The notes under the pieces: generated by a model | Seen by the model: only the letters and a program-made list of their open reading frames with translations | Databases searched by the model: none | Told to the model about the DNA's origin: nothing | Shown here: positions 1 to 8,798 of the stretch, one piece after another | Layout: each line of letters opens with the position of its first letter | How positions within the stretch are numbered: the stretch's first letter is position 1 | Program-made: the position numbers and the translations under genes | Assembly (NCBI RefSeq): GCF_014490785.1 | Contig: NZ_CP051488.1 | Location: forward strand, 1,612,001 to 1,676,000 | Length of the DNA stretch: 64,000 nt | Reading direction: 5' to 3' | From: Kosakonia sp. SMBL-WEM22 | GTDB taxonomy: Bacteria; Pseudomonadota; Gammaproteobacteria; Enterobacterales; Enterobacteriaceae

Positions 1-215
1 TCGACAATATTCTGCACGCTATCTTTCCAGCCGCTGCTGGCGAAACCAATAATCGGCGGACGGTAGTTAAAACAGTTGAAGAAGCTATAGGGCGCAAGGT
101 TGCGGCGGCCTTGCCCGTCCAGCGAGGCGATCCAGCCGATAGGGCGCGGGCCGACAATGGCATTCAGCGGGTCGTGCGGCAGGCCATGACCTTTCGCGGG
201 CTCATAAAAATACAT
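1..215 (-). CDS. Flavin reductase-like FMN-binding split-barrel protein (3' part missing)
   Basis: Only the first 71 codons are inside the window; the gene runs off the left edge. The start ATG at 215 has a good ribosome site (AGGAGA) upstream. The visible N-terminus contains GPRPIGWIASLDGQGRRNLA followed by PYSFFNCFNYRPPIIGF, the typical opening of flavin reductase-like domain proteins that bind FMN in a split beta-barrel. Such proteins are cytosolic oxidoreductases; the substrate cannot be told. It is divergent from rlmF, with the two promoters sharing the 94-bp gap. Confidence 0.75.
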   Translation of the reverse strand, partial: MYFYEPAKGHGLPHDPLNAIVGPRPIGWIASLDGQGRRNLAPYSFFNCFNYRPPIIGFASSGWKDSVQNIV

Positions 216-309
216 AGCGTCTCCTGATGACAAAAAGTTTCTTCAGGCTCCCTTATTTACCCGGCTGGCGTCAACGGGTATCTTACGCCGCTATTAACAG
301 GAGAATGCC

Positions 310-1245
310 ATGAATGCCCAGAAGCCGGGTCTGCACCCGCGTAACCGCCACCACAGCCGCTACGACCTCGACGCCCTCTGCGCCGTCAACCCGTCGCTGC
401 GCGCCTTTATCACGCGCAATCCGAACGGGGAAGAGACCGTTAATTTTGCCGATCCGCAGGCGGTGAAAGCGCTGAATAAGGCGCTACTGGCCCATTTCTA
501 CGGTGTGCGCGAGTGGGATATCCCGGACGGCTTTCTCTGCCCGCCGGTGCCGGGCCGCGCGGACTATCTGCACCATCTTGCCGATCTGCTGGCGGAGAGC
601 GATAACGGCACCATTCCGGCGCAGGCCAGCGTGCTTGATATCGGCACCGGCGCGAACTGCATCTATCCGCTAATTGGCGCTCATCAATATGGCTGGCGCT
701 TTACCGGTAGCGAAGTCAACGCCGAAGCCTTTGCCAGCGCGCAGGCAATCATTGCCGCCAACCCTGGTCTGACCCGTGCGGTGCGCCTGCGTCGCCAGAA
801 AGATATGACGGCGATCCTCACCGGCATCATTCATAAAAATGAGTCCTATGATGCCGTGATCTGTAACCCACCTTTCCATGATTCGGCGCAGAGCGCACAG
901 GCGGGCAGCGAGCGCAAGCGGCGTAACCTCGGCCAGTCTGTCACGGACGCGGCCAACTTCGGCGGCCAGCAGCAGGAGCTGTGGTGTGAAGGCGGCGAAG
1001 TGGCCTTTATCAAAACGATGATTGCCGAAAGTAAACAGTTTGCCCGCCAGGTGCTGTGGTTCACCTCACTGGTGTCACGCGGCGATAATCTGCCGGAGCT
1101 CTACCGCGCACTGACCCAGGTCGGCGCAGTTAAAGTGGTGAAAAAAGAGATGGCGCAGGGGCAGAAGCAGAGCCGCTTTATTGCCTGGAGCTTCCTCGAC
1201 GAGGCCCAGCGTAAACGCTGGGCGCAGAGTCGCTTTAAAGGGTAG
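310..1245 (+). CDS. rlmF: 23S rRNA (adenine(1618)-N6)-methyltransferase RlmF
   Basis: This 311-residue SAM-dependent methyltransferase matches E. coli RlmF (YbiN), which methylates A1618 of 23S rRNA. The SAM-binding motif LDIGTGANCIYPL lies at about residues 109-121. The N6-adenine methyltransferase motif NPPF, here NPPFH, is at 186-190. The length is close to the E. coli protein (308 aa). The start ATG at 310 follows a clear ribosome site (ACAGGAGAATGCC). Its last 11 bases overlap the end of the convergent mscM gene. Confidence 0.95.
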   Translation: MNAQKPGLHPRNRHHSRYDLDALCAVNPSLRAFITRNPNGEETVNFADPQAVKALNKALLAHFYGVREWDIPDGFLCPPVPGRADYLHHLADLLAESDNGTIPAQASVLDIGTGANCIYPLIGAHQYGWRFTGSEVNAEAFASAQAIIAANPGLTRAVRLRRQKDMTAILTGIIHKNESYDAVICNPPFHDSAQSAQAGSERKRRNLGQSVTDAANFGGQQQELWCEGGEVAFIKTMIAESKQFARQVLWFTSLVSRGDNLPELYRALTQVGAVKVVKKEMAQGQKQSRFIAWSFLDEAQRKRWAQSRFKG

Positions 1246-3475
1246 GTTGTGCGGGCGGCGGCGTATCCGCGTTCGCCGCCGGTTGCGCTTGCCCGATCCC
1301 TGCCGGTGCTGACACCATCTGGTAGGTCTGCACCGGCGGGCGCACGTGGGCGAGGTCGAAATGCTTTTTCACCATCGTGTCGAGGGCGAAACGCACCGTC
1401 CACTGCTTTAGCGGCAGAGTGGTGAAGGTGACACGCAGCGTAAAGGCGGTGTTAGTCAGCCCGACCAGCCCGGCAAAGTTCGGCTCGCCAATAATCAAAC
1501 CGCGAATCTCCTCCTGCGCCATCAGCTCCGCCACCGCATCTTTCAGCGCCTGATTGGCCTTGTCTGTATCCTCATGACGATCAACATCGTAGTTCGCCAC
1601 CACTGAGCCAATCCCGCGCACAAAGTTGGCGAAGGTGGTGATCGATGACCACGGGATAATGTGGTACGCGCCGGTATCCTGGCGTACGCCGACGGAACGA
1701 ATAGTCATCCGCTCCACCGTGCCGGTAAGCGGGCCGATGGTCACCAGATCGCCAGTGTTCATTCCATTTTCAAACTGAATAAATATGCCGGTGATAATAT
1801 CTTTCACCAGAGTTTGCGAACCGAACGAGATCGCCAGCCCCAGCGCCCCGGCACCCGCCAGCAGTGGCGCGATATTCACCCCAATCTCTGAGAGCACAAT
1901 CATCACCGTAATGGTACTGATCACCACCGCCAGCGCGTTACGAAACAGCGTCAGCAACGTACGTGTGCGTGCGCTGGGTAGCGGGCGACCATGAATATCC
2001 GATGTCAGCCGGTTCTCGATAATCGTCGCCAGCAGCGTCCAGCCGACGGCAGAGAAGAAGAGGATCAGCGCGATGCGGATCAGAATATCGACCGCTTTCT
2101 CCCCGGCACCATACTTGAGCCAGTGCCAGAAATCGAACAGCCCCCACGCGCTTAACAGCAGCAGAATGGTCGTGCAGACCACCAGAAAGCGGGCGGTCTT
2201 CATTGAGGCGGATAACCAGCCGTTAAGTCGCTTTTGCAGCTCAGGGTAGTTGCGCTGCACCTGCGGCGACAGGGTGATAGTTTTATCGAGCCAGCGCGAC
2301 AGCACCCCGGAGATAAACGCGGAGACGCTGAGGATCGCCAGGCTGCTCAACGACGCGCCCATCATAAACTTCAGGCTGTTGCCCGGATCGAACAGCGAGA
2401 AGAAGAAGAGCACAATGAAGTAGGCTCTGGCGAGCCAGTGCCACACCAGCGCAAAGGCGCGGATAAAGAGGCTGAAGAAGGCCAGCGAGCGGTCTGCCAG
2501 CAGGATCAGGTTGTGCTGGATCTCGCGCTTGTTATGAAAAATAAGGTAGAGCGCCCAGAGAGTAATGCAGAGCATGATCACCACGTTGGCGAGCGCGCCA
2601 AACTGAATATTGACCTGGTTGGAGATAATCGGCACCGCCACCAGCAGCCCGTAGCCAATCAGGCTGCTGAGCGCGCTCAGGCGCAGATGCCAGTAGCGCG
2701 CCGTCTCATCACGAATATGAAACGGGCGCAGATCGGGAATGTGCGGGCAGAAGATAAGCCGCAGGATCGCTTTGAAAAACTCAATCAGCGCGAAGGCGTT
2801 AAGAAACAGGCTCTGCTGAAAGGCTATCGTGCTGTTACCACCGGTGAGATTGGCGCGCAACACCTGGCCGACAAACAGCGTCAGCGCCAGCAGCATGATG
2901 TCGATAATAAAAGCCCCGACGATCATCGACGGCAGCTGTAGCCAGTTGCTGCTGTCACGGTTTTTGCGCCGCCCCCAGGCACCCATTCGGCGGTAGACCG
3001 GCGAGACGCAGAAACGTACGGTCCACCAGAAAGCGAAGACCAGCACCGCGAGCAGCATGAAGTGGCTGGCGGCATTGGTGAAGGTTTGCGGGTTGAAAGC
3101 TTTGTGCGGCGAGCCGGTAATATTGCGCCACAGCTGGGCAAAACGGCTCGAGAGCGCCTCGCCATAGTAATCCGCCACGTCGGTAACCTTCTCCAGCACC
3201 GTTTTCTGCTCTTCAATGGCGGGCGGCGAGATGACCGGCACCGGCTCCTGGGGCGGCGTCGTGGCGACTTTACGCAGCTGGTCGATCAGCTCTTTGCGTG
3301 ATTCCTCATTCTCCAGCACATCGGCCAGCGCGCCGTAGGCCGCTTTTTTCTGTTCAACATTAGGTTCGCTGGTTTGCGCAGAAGTGGGAGTAGTGGTTGC
3401 GGCGGTAACGCCGGGTATCGTCGCGGCCTGAAGCGGCGCGCACAGCAGGCTAATCAGTAATAAAATCCACGGCAT
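1235..3475 (-). CDS. mscM: Mechanosensitive channel of miniconductance MscM (YbiO)
   Basis: This is a large inner-membrane MscS-family channel that opens under hypo-osmotic stress. An upstream in-frame ATG would give 802 residues, but the start at 3475 (746 aa) is preferred: it follows CGGAGGAG and begins with a classical signal peptide (MPWILLLISLLCAPLQAA) that resembles E. coli YbiO. After a periplasmic N-terminal part come many hydrophobic segments. A glycine/alanine-rich pore helix (LLAGAGALGLAISFGSQTLV) follows, then the MscS beta domain with the motif QFENGMNTGDLVTIG. The C-terminus is proline/alanine-rich. It is convergent with rlmF and overlaps it by 11 bp. Confidence 0.93.
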   Translation of the reverse strand: MPWILLLISLLCAPLQAATIPGVTAATTTPTSAQTSEPNVEQKKAAYGALADVLENEESRKELIDQLRKVATTPPQEPVPVISPPAIEEQKTVLEKVTDVADYYGEALSSRFAQLWRNITGSPHKAFNPQTFTNAASHFMLLAVLVFAFWWTVRFCVSPVYRRMGAWGRRKNRDSSNWLQLPSMIVGAFIIDIMLLALTLFVGQVLRANLTGGNSTIAFQQSLFLNAFALIEFFKAILRLIFCPHIPDLRPFHIRDETARYWHLRLSALSSLIGYGLLVAVPIISNQVNIQFGALANVVIMLCITLWALYLIFHNKREIQHNLILLADRSLAFFSLFIRAFALVWHWLARAYFIVLFFFSLFDPGNSLKFMMGASLSSLAILSVSAFISGVLSRWLDKTITLSPQVQRNYPELQKRLNGWLSASMKTARFLVVCTTILLLLSAWGLFDFWHWLKYGAGEKAVDILIRIALILFFSAVGWTLLATIIENRLTSDIHGRPLPSARTRTLLTLFRNALAVVISTITVMIVLSEIGVNIAPLLAGAGALGLAISFGSQTLVKDIITGIFIQFENGMNTGDLVTIGPLTGTVERMTIRSVGVRQDTGAYHIIPWSSITTFANFVRGIGSVVANYDVDRHEDTDKANQALKDAVAELMAQEEIRGLIIGEPNFAGLVGLTNTAFTLRVTFTTLPLKQWTVRFALDTMVKKHFDLAHVRPPVQTYQMVSAPAGIGQAQPAANADTPPPAQPTL

Positions 3476-3560
3476 AGCTCCTCCGGTGAGAAAATCCCGC
3501 AAAGGGATAAGTATAGGTGCCGGGGGAGGGGGGGAGAAAAATGCGCACAATCCGCAAAAG

Positions 3561-3585
3561 AAAAACCCCTCCGGCTGGAGGGGTT
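3561..3585 (-). terminator. Rho-independent terminator of glnHPQ
   Basis: Reading on the minus strand just past the glnQ stop, a 7-bp GC stem (CCCCTCC / GGAGGGG, loop AGCC) is followed by a run of five T. This is a textbook intrinsic terminator closing the glnHPQ operon. Confidence 0.9.
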
Positions 3586-3590
3586 GGCTG

Positions 3591-4313
3591 TCAGGAGACG
3601 TGTTGCAGGAACTCCTGCAAACGCTGGCTGGGCGGATTCTCAATCAGCTGCTGCGGGTTGCCATCTTCGGCAATGCGGCCCTTATCAATGAAAATCAGAC
3701 GCGAGGCCACTTTTTCGGCAAAGCCGATTTCATGGGTGACGATCACCATCGTCATCCCCTCTTCGGCCAGATCCTGCATCACTTTCAGCACTTCGTGACG
3801 CAGCTCCGGATCGAGCGCTGAGGTCGGCTCATCAAACAGCATCATCTTCGGTTTAACCGCCAGCGCGCGGGCAATCGCCACACGCTGCTGCTGGCCGCCG
3901 GAGAGCTCTGACGGGTAGTGATGGGCGCGTTCAGCGAGACCCACTTTCGCCAGCAGCGCTTTCGCCTGCTTTTCCGCTTCCGCTTTGTTGGTGCCGCGCA
4001 CGCGCAGCGGGCCAAACATCACGTTCTCCAGCGCCGTCAGGTGCGGGAAGAGGTAAAACTGCTGAAACACCATGCCCGCTTCCTGGCGGATCAGGCGCTC
4101 ATCCACTTTCGGGTCGTTGACCTTCAGACCATCAACAATCAGATCGCCTTTGGTGATCTCTTCCAGCTTGTTGATGCAGCGCAGCAGGGTCGATTTACCG
4201 GAGCCGGACGGTCCGATAATCACCACCACTTCGCCCTGGTTAATGTTGAGGTCGATATCATGCAGCACCTGGGTTTTGCCGAAGTGCTTGGAAACGTTTT
4301 TAAATTCAATCAC
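3591..4313 (-). CDS. glnQ: Glutamine ABC transporter ATP-binding protein GlnQ
   Basis: This 240-residue ATPase powers high-affinity glutamine import together with GlnP in the inner membrane and the periplasmic binding protein GlnH. Visible motifs are the Walker A GPSGSGKST (about residues 34-42), the ABC signature LSGGQQQR, Walker B MMLFDEPTSALD and the switch histidine in VTHEIGFA. The length equals that of E. coli GlnQ. The start ATG overlaps the glnP stop by 4 bp (ATGA), so the two are translationally coupled. It is the last gene of glnHPQ and is followed directly by a terminator. Confidence 0.97.
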   Translation of the reverse strand: MIEFKNVSKHFGKTQVLHDIDLNINQGEVVVIIGPSGSGKSTLLRCINKLEEITKGDLIVDGLKVNDPKVDERLIRQEAGMVFQQFYLFPHLTALENVMFGPLRVRGTNKAEAEKQAKALLAKVGLAERAHHYPSELSGGQQQRVAIARALAVKPKMMLFDEPTSALDPELRHEVLKVMQDLAEEGMTMVIVTHEIGFAEKVASRLIFIDKGRIAEDGNPQQLIENPPSQRLQEFLQHVS

Positions 4314-4969
4314 AGGATTTTCATCCTTTTTTCAAGACGGCGAAGCACAATGTTGAGTGCCTGGGTAATGATGAGATAGATAACCCCAACGGCGGTCCAG
4401 ATCTCCAGCGCGCGGAAGTTCCCGGCGATGATCTCCTGGCCCTGGCGGGTCAATTCAGCCGCGCCGATAACAATAAACAGCGAGGTATCTTTGATGCTGA
4501 TGATCAGCTGGTTGCCGAGCGGCGGCAGCATGCGGCGCAGCGCCAGCGGCATAATGACGTGGCGAATGGTTTCGCGGCGCGACAGACCGAGCGCCATGCC
4601 CGCTTCGCTAAAGCCTTTATGGATCGACAGCACCGAACCACGGGTGATCTCGGCAATATAGGCGCCGGAGTTGATCATGATCGTCACCACCGCAGCGGTG
4701 AAGGTGTCGATGCGCAGATCCGGCAGCGCCATTGGCAGGGCGAAGTAGATATACATCACCTGCACGACAATCGGCGTGCCGCGGACAATTTCGATAAAAA
4801 CGAGGGCGACGTGGTTTGAGATCCACCCGCCGTAGGTACGGGCTAAACCAGCCAACAGGCCGATAACGATACCGCCAGCCAGACCGAGGATCGAGATCCA
4901 CAAGGTCATTTTGGCCCCGTCCAGTAGAAGCGGAATGGCGGGCCAGATGGCGCTCCAGTCAAACTGCAT
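4310..4969 (-). CDS. glnP: Glutamine ABC transporter permease GlnP
   Basis: This is the inner-membrane subunit of the glutamine importer, forming the translocation path. The start at 4969 gives 219 residues (MQFDWSAIWPAIP...), the same as E. coli GlnP; it has AGGAA at a proper distance. The longer in-frame start 33 bp upstream has no support. The protein has about five hydrophobic segments and the polar-amino-acid permease coupling loop (EAGMALGLSRRETIRHVIMP) that contacts the ATPase. It sits between glnH and glnQ in one operon. Confidence 0.96.
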   Translation of the reverse strand: MQFDWSAIWPAIPLLLDGAKMTLWISILGLAGGIVIGLLAGLARTYGGWISNHVALVFIEIVRGTPIVVQVMYIYFALPMALPDLRIDTFTAAVVTIMINSGAYIAEITRGSVLSIHKGFSEAGMALGLSRRETIRHVIMPLALRRMLPPLGNQLIISIKDTSLFIVIGAAELTRQGQEIIAGNFRALEIWTAVGVIYLIITQALNIVLRRLEKRMKIL

Positions 4970-5008
4970 GTGATTAATTCCTGTATACCGTAGAAGAGAC
5001 AAATAGCG

Positions 5009-5029
5009 CGGGGACGAAAGCCGTCCCCG
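5009..5029 (-). other. Intercistronic hairpin between glnH and glnP
   Basis: A perfect 8-bp inverted repeat (CGGGGACG / CGTCCCCG, 5-nt loop) lies between glnH and glnP with no T-run after it. It probably protects the upstream glnH message from 3' decay or partly attenuates transcription, giving more binding protein than membrane components. The hairpin is seen; its role is inferred. Confidence 0.6.
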
Positions 5030-5055
5030 ACGTTTAACCTGTTACTTTTTAATAA

Positions 5056-5802
5056 TTATTTAGGCTCAGAACCGAACCATTTTTTGTAGATTTCGTTGTA
5101 GGTGCCGTTCTCGCGCAGGGTTTTCAGCGCGCCGTTCACTTTCTCACGCAGATCGTCGCTACCTTTCGGGAAGGCGATGCCGTACTGCTGCGCTTCCAGA
5201 GAGTCGCCTACCGCTTTAAAGCGACCGTTACCGGCGGTTTTGATGAAGTAAAGGATGTTTGGCGTGTCGTGCAGAACCGCGTCAGCGCGGCCGGTACCCA
5301 GCTCCATATAGGCGTTATCGATATTCGGGAACTGGCGCAGATCTTTGGTTTTGATGTTTGCTTTCGCGTAATCCACGGAGCCAGTGCCGCTCTTCACTGC
5401 GATCACTTTACCGTCGAGGTCTTTCGCGCTCTTCACATCGTTGTTGTCGGCTTTCACCATCACCAGCAGGCCGCTTTTGTAGTAGCCGTCGGAGAAGTCG
5501 ATCGCTTTTTTGCGCTCTTCAGTAATGGTGATGCCCGCTAGTGCAACATCCACGTTTTTGGTTTGCAGCGCAGGGATAATGCCGCTGAAGTCCATCGGCT
5601 TCAGTTCATAATCGAGCTTCAGCTCTTTCGCCACGGCAGCCCACAGGTCGATGTCAAAACCAACGTACTCATTGCCTTTTTTGAATTCGAAAGGAACGAA
5701 TGCAGTATCGGTAGCCACAACCAGTTTTTTATCAGCAGCCTGAGAAGAAACAGCAAAGGCGAGAGCGAGTGCGGCAAGGGAGAATTTCAATACAGACTTC
5801 AT
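5056..5802 (-). CDS. glnH: Periplasmic glutamine-binding protein GlnH
   Basis: This 248-residue solute-binding protein captures glutamine in the periplasm and delivers it to GlnP/GlnQ. It has a Sec signal peptide (MKSVLKFSLAALALAFAVSSQA, cut after SQA) and then ADKKLVVATDTAFVPFEFK, the start of the SBP_bac_3 fold. The length is identical to E. coli GlnH. It is first in the operon, behind a sigma-54-type promoter with an upstream NtrC-like site. Confidence 0.97.
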   Translation of the reverse strand: MKSVLKFSLAALALAFAVSSQAADKKLVVATDTAFVPFEFKKGNEYVGFDIDLWAAVAKELKLDYELKPMDFSGIIPALQTKNVDVALAGITITEERKKAIDFSDGYYKSGLLVMVKADNNDVKSAKDLDGKVIAVKSGTGSVDYAKANIKTKDLRQFPNIDNAYMELGTGRADAVLHDTPNILYFIKTAGNGRFKAVGDSLEAQQYGIAFPKGSDDLREKVNGALKTLRENGTYNEIYKKWFGSEPK

Positions 5803-5854
5803 AGTGTTTCCTTTTGTATCGGGGGAGCGAGCCCCTGCGAGAATGAACGCAGTA

Positions 5855-5870
5855 TGAAAAAATCATGCCA
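5855..5870 (-). promoter_or_regulatory. Sigma-54 promoter of glnHPQ
   Basis: On the minus strand the sequence TGGCATGATTTTTTCA has the -24 GG element, but TC where sigma-54 promoters usually have GC at -12. The E. coli glnHp2 promoter is known for a similar weak -12 region. It lies 53 bp upstream of glnH. This fits nitrogen-limitation control through NtrC and sigma-54. Confidence 0.75.
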
Positions 5871-5943
5871 GGTTTACAACCTATTGTTTTGTAAAGGCGA
5901 AGCTTTAACCGGTTGCACAATAAGTGTAGCAATGTCACCGCAA

Positions 5944-5973
5944 TGCACCATTTTGAGTCACTCTTTTGGTGCG
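5944..5973 (-). promoter_or_regulatory. Probable NtrC enhancer sites for glnHPQ
   Basis: Two overlapping imperfect dyads, TGCACC...GAGTCA and GTCACTC...GGTGCG, resemble the NtrC consensus TGCAC-N5-GGTGCA. They are centred roughly 115 bp upstream of the expected start site. That is about where E. coli glnHp2 carries its two overlapping NtrC sites. Assignment rests on motif and position only. Confidence 0.55.
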
Positions 5974-6117
5974 CGCGTGCGCGATTGTCGGCAGTGCTGC
6001 TATTTAGCGCACAACGTGGGCGAGAAACAATCACTTATTAACAATTTTGTGATGAGATAATTACGAAGCGGTAACTTTAAGGCGGGCGGTGGGAAAAGTT
6101 TTGCACCATAAAAGTGC

Positions 6118-6143
6118 AAACCCCCACGCCGGGGCGCAGGGGT
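6118..6143 (-). terminator. Terminator after dps
   Basis: On the minus strand, downstream of the dps stop, a GC-rich imperfect stem (CCCCTGCG ... CGTGGGG) is followed by a short T-run. It is consistent with intrinsic termination of the monocistronic dps message. Confidence 0.7.
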
Positions 6144-6168
6144 CAGAGCGATAACGAAAAGATCTGGC

Positions 6169-6672
6169 TTATTCGATGTTCGCTTCGATGAACCAAAGAT
6201 ACTGGTCCAGATCGCGGGAAGCGGCGGTAAAGATATCAGCGGTATCTTCATCTTTCGCTTCGGTAATGGCTTTGCGCAGGTCGTTCGCGACAACCGCGTA
6301 ACGATCGGCCAGCTCTTTCAGGTGATCCTGCACGCTGTGAATATCCAGCGGGTAGCTTTTCAGCGCCGTTTTGCTGTTGATCACCTGAGTGGTACCCAGT
6401 GCAACACCGCCCAGCTGAACCGCGCGCTCTGCCATGGTATCGAGGTGCGTTACCAGCGAAGTACGGAACTGATCCAGCATTTCGTGCACGCCAATGAAGT
6501 TCGCGCCGCGCATGTTCCAGTGGGCCTGCTTGGTGATCAGAGACAGGTCAGTGAAGTGGATCACCTGGCGATTCAGCAGCTCAATGGTCGCTTGTTTGTC
6601 GCTGTCCGATACATCGTTACGGGTATAAAGCAGATTAGACGCTTTCGTTTTTACCAGTTTAGCGGTACTCAT
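6169..6672 (-). CDS. dps: DNA-protecting ferritin-like protein Dps
   Basis: This 167-residue protein forms a dodecamer that binds and compacts DNA in starved cells and oxidises iron with hydrogen peroxide. The start at 6672 (MSTAKLVKTKASN...) matches E. coli Dps, has AGAGGAT upstream, and replaces a longer in-frame start. The lysine-rich N-terminus used for DNA binding is present. The ferroxidase residues appear in HFTDLSLITKQAHWNMRG and HEMLDQFRTSLVTHLDTMAE. The length is identical to the E. coli protein. Confidence 0.97.
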   Translation of the reverse strand: MSTAKLVKTKASNLLYTRNDVSDSDKQATIELLNRQVIHFTDLSLITKQAHWNMRGANFIGVHEMLDQFRTSLVTHLDTMAERAVQLGGVALGTTQVINSKTALKSYPLDIHSVQDHLKELADRYAVVANDLRKAITEAKDEDTADIFTAASRDLDQYLWFIEANIE

Positions 6673-6717
6673 AATCCATATCCTCTTGATGTTTGTGTCC
6701 CAGGTAATTACCGGAAC

Positions 6718-6726
6718 TAAGTATAG
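6718..6726 (-). promoter_or_regulatory. Extended -10 of the dps promoter
   Basis: On the minus strand CTATACTTA lies 46 bp upstream of the dps start. The CTATACT form is the extended -10 favoured by sigma-S. It agrees with stationary-phase control of dps in E. coli. No clear -35 was scored. Confidence 0.55.
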
Positions 6727-6929
6727 CACCAGATTAACCGTCGTCGGTTTTGGCTATGCCTATCAGTTCGATAGCGTGATTTAAATATAGGTCATGATTT
6801 CGAAAACGCGCAACTAATCGAATGAAATGTAAGATAATTCTAATAAAGAAACAGGGTGAAGATAAGAATAATTCTAATTAATAAAGAATTTACTTAAAGC
6901 GTAAAAAATAATGTCAAAGCTCTGAATGA

Positions 6930-6963
6930 ATATTCAGCATGAGCGAAATCTCATGCTGAATAA
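6930..6963. terminator. Long AT-rich hairpin after rhtA
   Basis: A perfect 12-bp inverted repeat (ATTCAGCATGAG / CTCATGCTGAAT, 6-nt loop) lies directly past the rhtA stop. The U-tract on the rhtA strand is weak, so termination is probable rather than certain. The gap from here to dps (6730-6930) is AT-rich and shows no gene. Confidence 0.6.
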
Positions 6964-6966
6964 TTA

Positions 6967-7857
6967 TTATTTACCAATATCCACTTCTTTTATTGTGGTC
7001 TCACGCCGCAGGGTTAATGTTGACCCCATTGAAGCAATAACAATTGCCATCAAGGCCAGCACCTGCTGGAGCGCAAGCGTCTCGCCGAGGAAGATCATCC
7101 CCGAGACGGCAGCAAGTGCTGGCTCCATGCTCATCAGCGTACCGAAGGTGCGCGTCGGCAAACGGGTGAGGGCGATCATCTCAAGGGAGTAGGGCAGTGC
7201 GGTCGACAGAATCGCTACCGCAATACCGAGCGGTAAAATTGACCAGTGCCACAATACGTCGCCCGCCTGAAACGCGCCAAGAGGAACAAAGACGATAGCG
7301 GCAATCAGCGAGCCGAGTGCAACCGTCGCCGGGCCGTGATCCTCGCCGGCGCGCTGCCCGCTGATAATATAGATAGCCCAGCAGGCTCCTGCGCCGAGCG
7401 CAAACGCCGCCCCGGTTAAATCAACGTGTGCCACATCCTGGCCGAGCGGCAGCAGATACCACAGCCCCAGCACGGCAAGGATCACCCAGATAAAATCGAC
7501 CGCCCGGCGGGAGCCGAAGAGGGCGACGGCCAGCGGACCGGTGAACTCCAGCGCCACGGCTACGCCGAGCGGCACGGTCTGGATCGCCAGATAGAACATG
7601 TAGTTCATCGCGCCGAGCGACAGGCCATAAAAGAGCAGCGGCAGACGCTGTTCGCGGGTGAAACGCAAACGCCAGGGTTTAAAGACGATCACCAGGATAA
7701 GCGTGCCGAGGGCAAGTCGCAGCGCGGTAACGCCGGGCGCGCCAACCAGAGGAAAGAGCGATTTCGCCAGCGACGCCCCTCCCTGAATCGAGGTCATGGC
7801 AATAAGCAGAATGATAACCGGTACCCACACCGGCAATTTACGCGGCAAAACAGGCAT
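6967..7857 (-). CDS. rhtA: Threonine/homoserine exporter RhtA
   Basis: This 296-residue inner-membrane exporter of the EamA drug/metabolite family (about ten helices, two EamA repeats) exports threonine, homoserine and related amino acids. It matches E. coli RhtA (295 aa) along its full length, for example GGASLAKSLFPLVGAPGVTA and ALPYSLEMIALTRLPTRTFG. It lies between dps and ompX as in E. coli and is divergent from ompX. Confidence 0.95.
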   Translation of the reverse strand: MPVLPRKLPVWVPVIILLIAMTSIQGGASLAKSLFPLVGAPGVTALRLALGTLILVIVFKPWRLRFTREQRLPLLFYGLSLGAMNYMFYLAIQTVPLGVAVALEFTGPLAVALFGSRRAVDFIWVILAVLGLWYLLPLGQDVAHVDLTGAAFALGAGACWAIYIISGQRAGEDHGPATVALGSLIAAIVFVPLGAFQAGDVLWHWSILPLGIAVAILSTALPYSLEMIALTRLPTRTFGTLMSMEPALAAVSGMIFLGETLALQQVLALMAIVIASMGSTLTLRRETTIKEVDIGK

Positions 7858-8215
7858 CCTTTCTCCGTTAAGTGTCTGGTGAAGCAGAGCCGACAGTCTA
7901 CTTGAAATAGTATTCAGACGGTTGATGGTTGGTTGTAAAAAAGGCTGAAAAAATCCGTATAATGGTCGTCGGGCGGTCGATTTTTGGCCTGTTTATTTAA
8001 GAATAATCTGGATGAACGAATTCCAGAACAGGTACCATAATAGTCCGACTCTTGAGAAAAGTGCTTTTTAATGAATGAGTTGTTAATGAGCGGAAACTTT
8101 CTGTTACATGAAAGAGCGCTTTAGACTCTATTTCTCTCAAAGAGTTTCCTTATAATTTTTGATATATTTAAATGCGTAGTACCCAGGATTTCTTGAAGCA
8201 CATTTGAGGTGGATT
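7858..8215. promoter_or_regulatory. Divergent promoter region of rhtA and ompX
   Basis: This 358-bp gap holds no convincing gene. It is AT-rich near ompX and includes TATAAT at 8151-8156, a -10-like hexamer about 60 bp before the ompX start, without a good -35. In E. coli the ompX leader is a target of small RNAs; no such site was identified here. Confidence 0.4.
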
Positions 8216-8731
8216 ATGAAAAAAATTGCATGTCTTTCAGCACTGGCCGCTCTTCTGGCGGTTTCTGCAGGTTCCGCAGTAGCAGCGACTTCTACTGTTT
8301 CCGGCGGTTATGCTCAGAGCGACGCTCAGGGTATTGCTAACAAAACCAACGGTTTCAACCTGAAATACCGTTACGAGCAGGATAACAACCCGCTGGGCGT
8401 TATCGGTTCCTTCACCTACACCGAAAAAGATCGTACTACCGGTGAAGGCGTTTATAACAAAGCTCAGTACTACGGCATCACTGCTGGTCCGGCTTTCCGC
8501 ATCAACGACTGGGCGAGCATCTACGGTGTAGTGGGTGTTGGTTACGGTAAATTCCAGCAGACTGCTGACGTTGCTAAAGTGTCTGACACCAGCGACTACG
8601 GCTTCTCCTACGGTGCTGGTCTGCAGTTCAACCCGATGGAAAACGTTGCTCTGGACTTCTCCTACGAGCAGAGCCGTATCCGTAGCGTTGACGTTGGCAC
8701 CTGGATTGCCGGTGTTGGTTACCGCTTCTAA
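8216..8731 (+). CDS. ompX: Outer membrane protein OmpX
   Basis: This 171-residue protein forms an eight-stranded outer-membrane beta-barrel. The start at 8216 (MKKIACLSALAALLAVSAGS) gives a normal signal peptide cut after AVA and follows GAGGTGG; an ATG 12 bp upstream is not used. The mature part begins ATSTVSGGYAQSDAQG. It ends with the aromatic barrel terminus GTWIAGVGYRF required for outer-membrane assembly. Length and sequence match E. coli OmpX; the surface loop around residues 75-85 is more variable. Confidence 0.97.
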   Translation: MKKIACLSALAALLAVSAGSAVAATSTVSGGYAQSDAQGIANKTNGFNLKYRYEQDNNPLGVIGSFTYTEKDRTTGEGVYNKAQYYGITAGPAFRINDWASIYGVVGVGYGKFQQTADVAKVSDTSDYGFSYGAGLQFNPMENVALDFSYEQSRIRSVDVGTWIAGVGYRF

Positions 8732-8749
8732 TCGCTTTTGCGATAATAA

Positions 8750-8777
8750 AAATCCGCCTGATGGGCGGATTTTTTTT
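8750..8777 (+). terminator. Terminator of ompX
   Basis: AATCCGCC / GGGCGGATT with a short loop is followed by eight T: a strong intrinsic terminator just downstream of ompX. It also lies just past the end of opgE on the other strand. Confidence 0.9.
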
Positions 8778-8798
8778 GCCTGCAAAAAGCATAGTCCG

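Noticed and set aside
2234..2941. 235-codon plus-strand frame inside mscM
   Set aside because: Glutamine- and arginine-rich low-complexity product typical of the antisense of a membrane protein gene; no motif or ribosome site.
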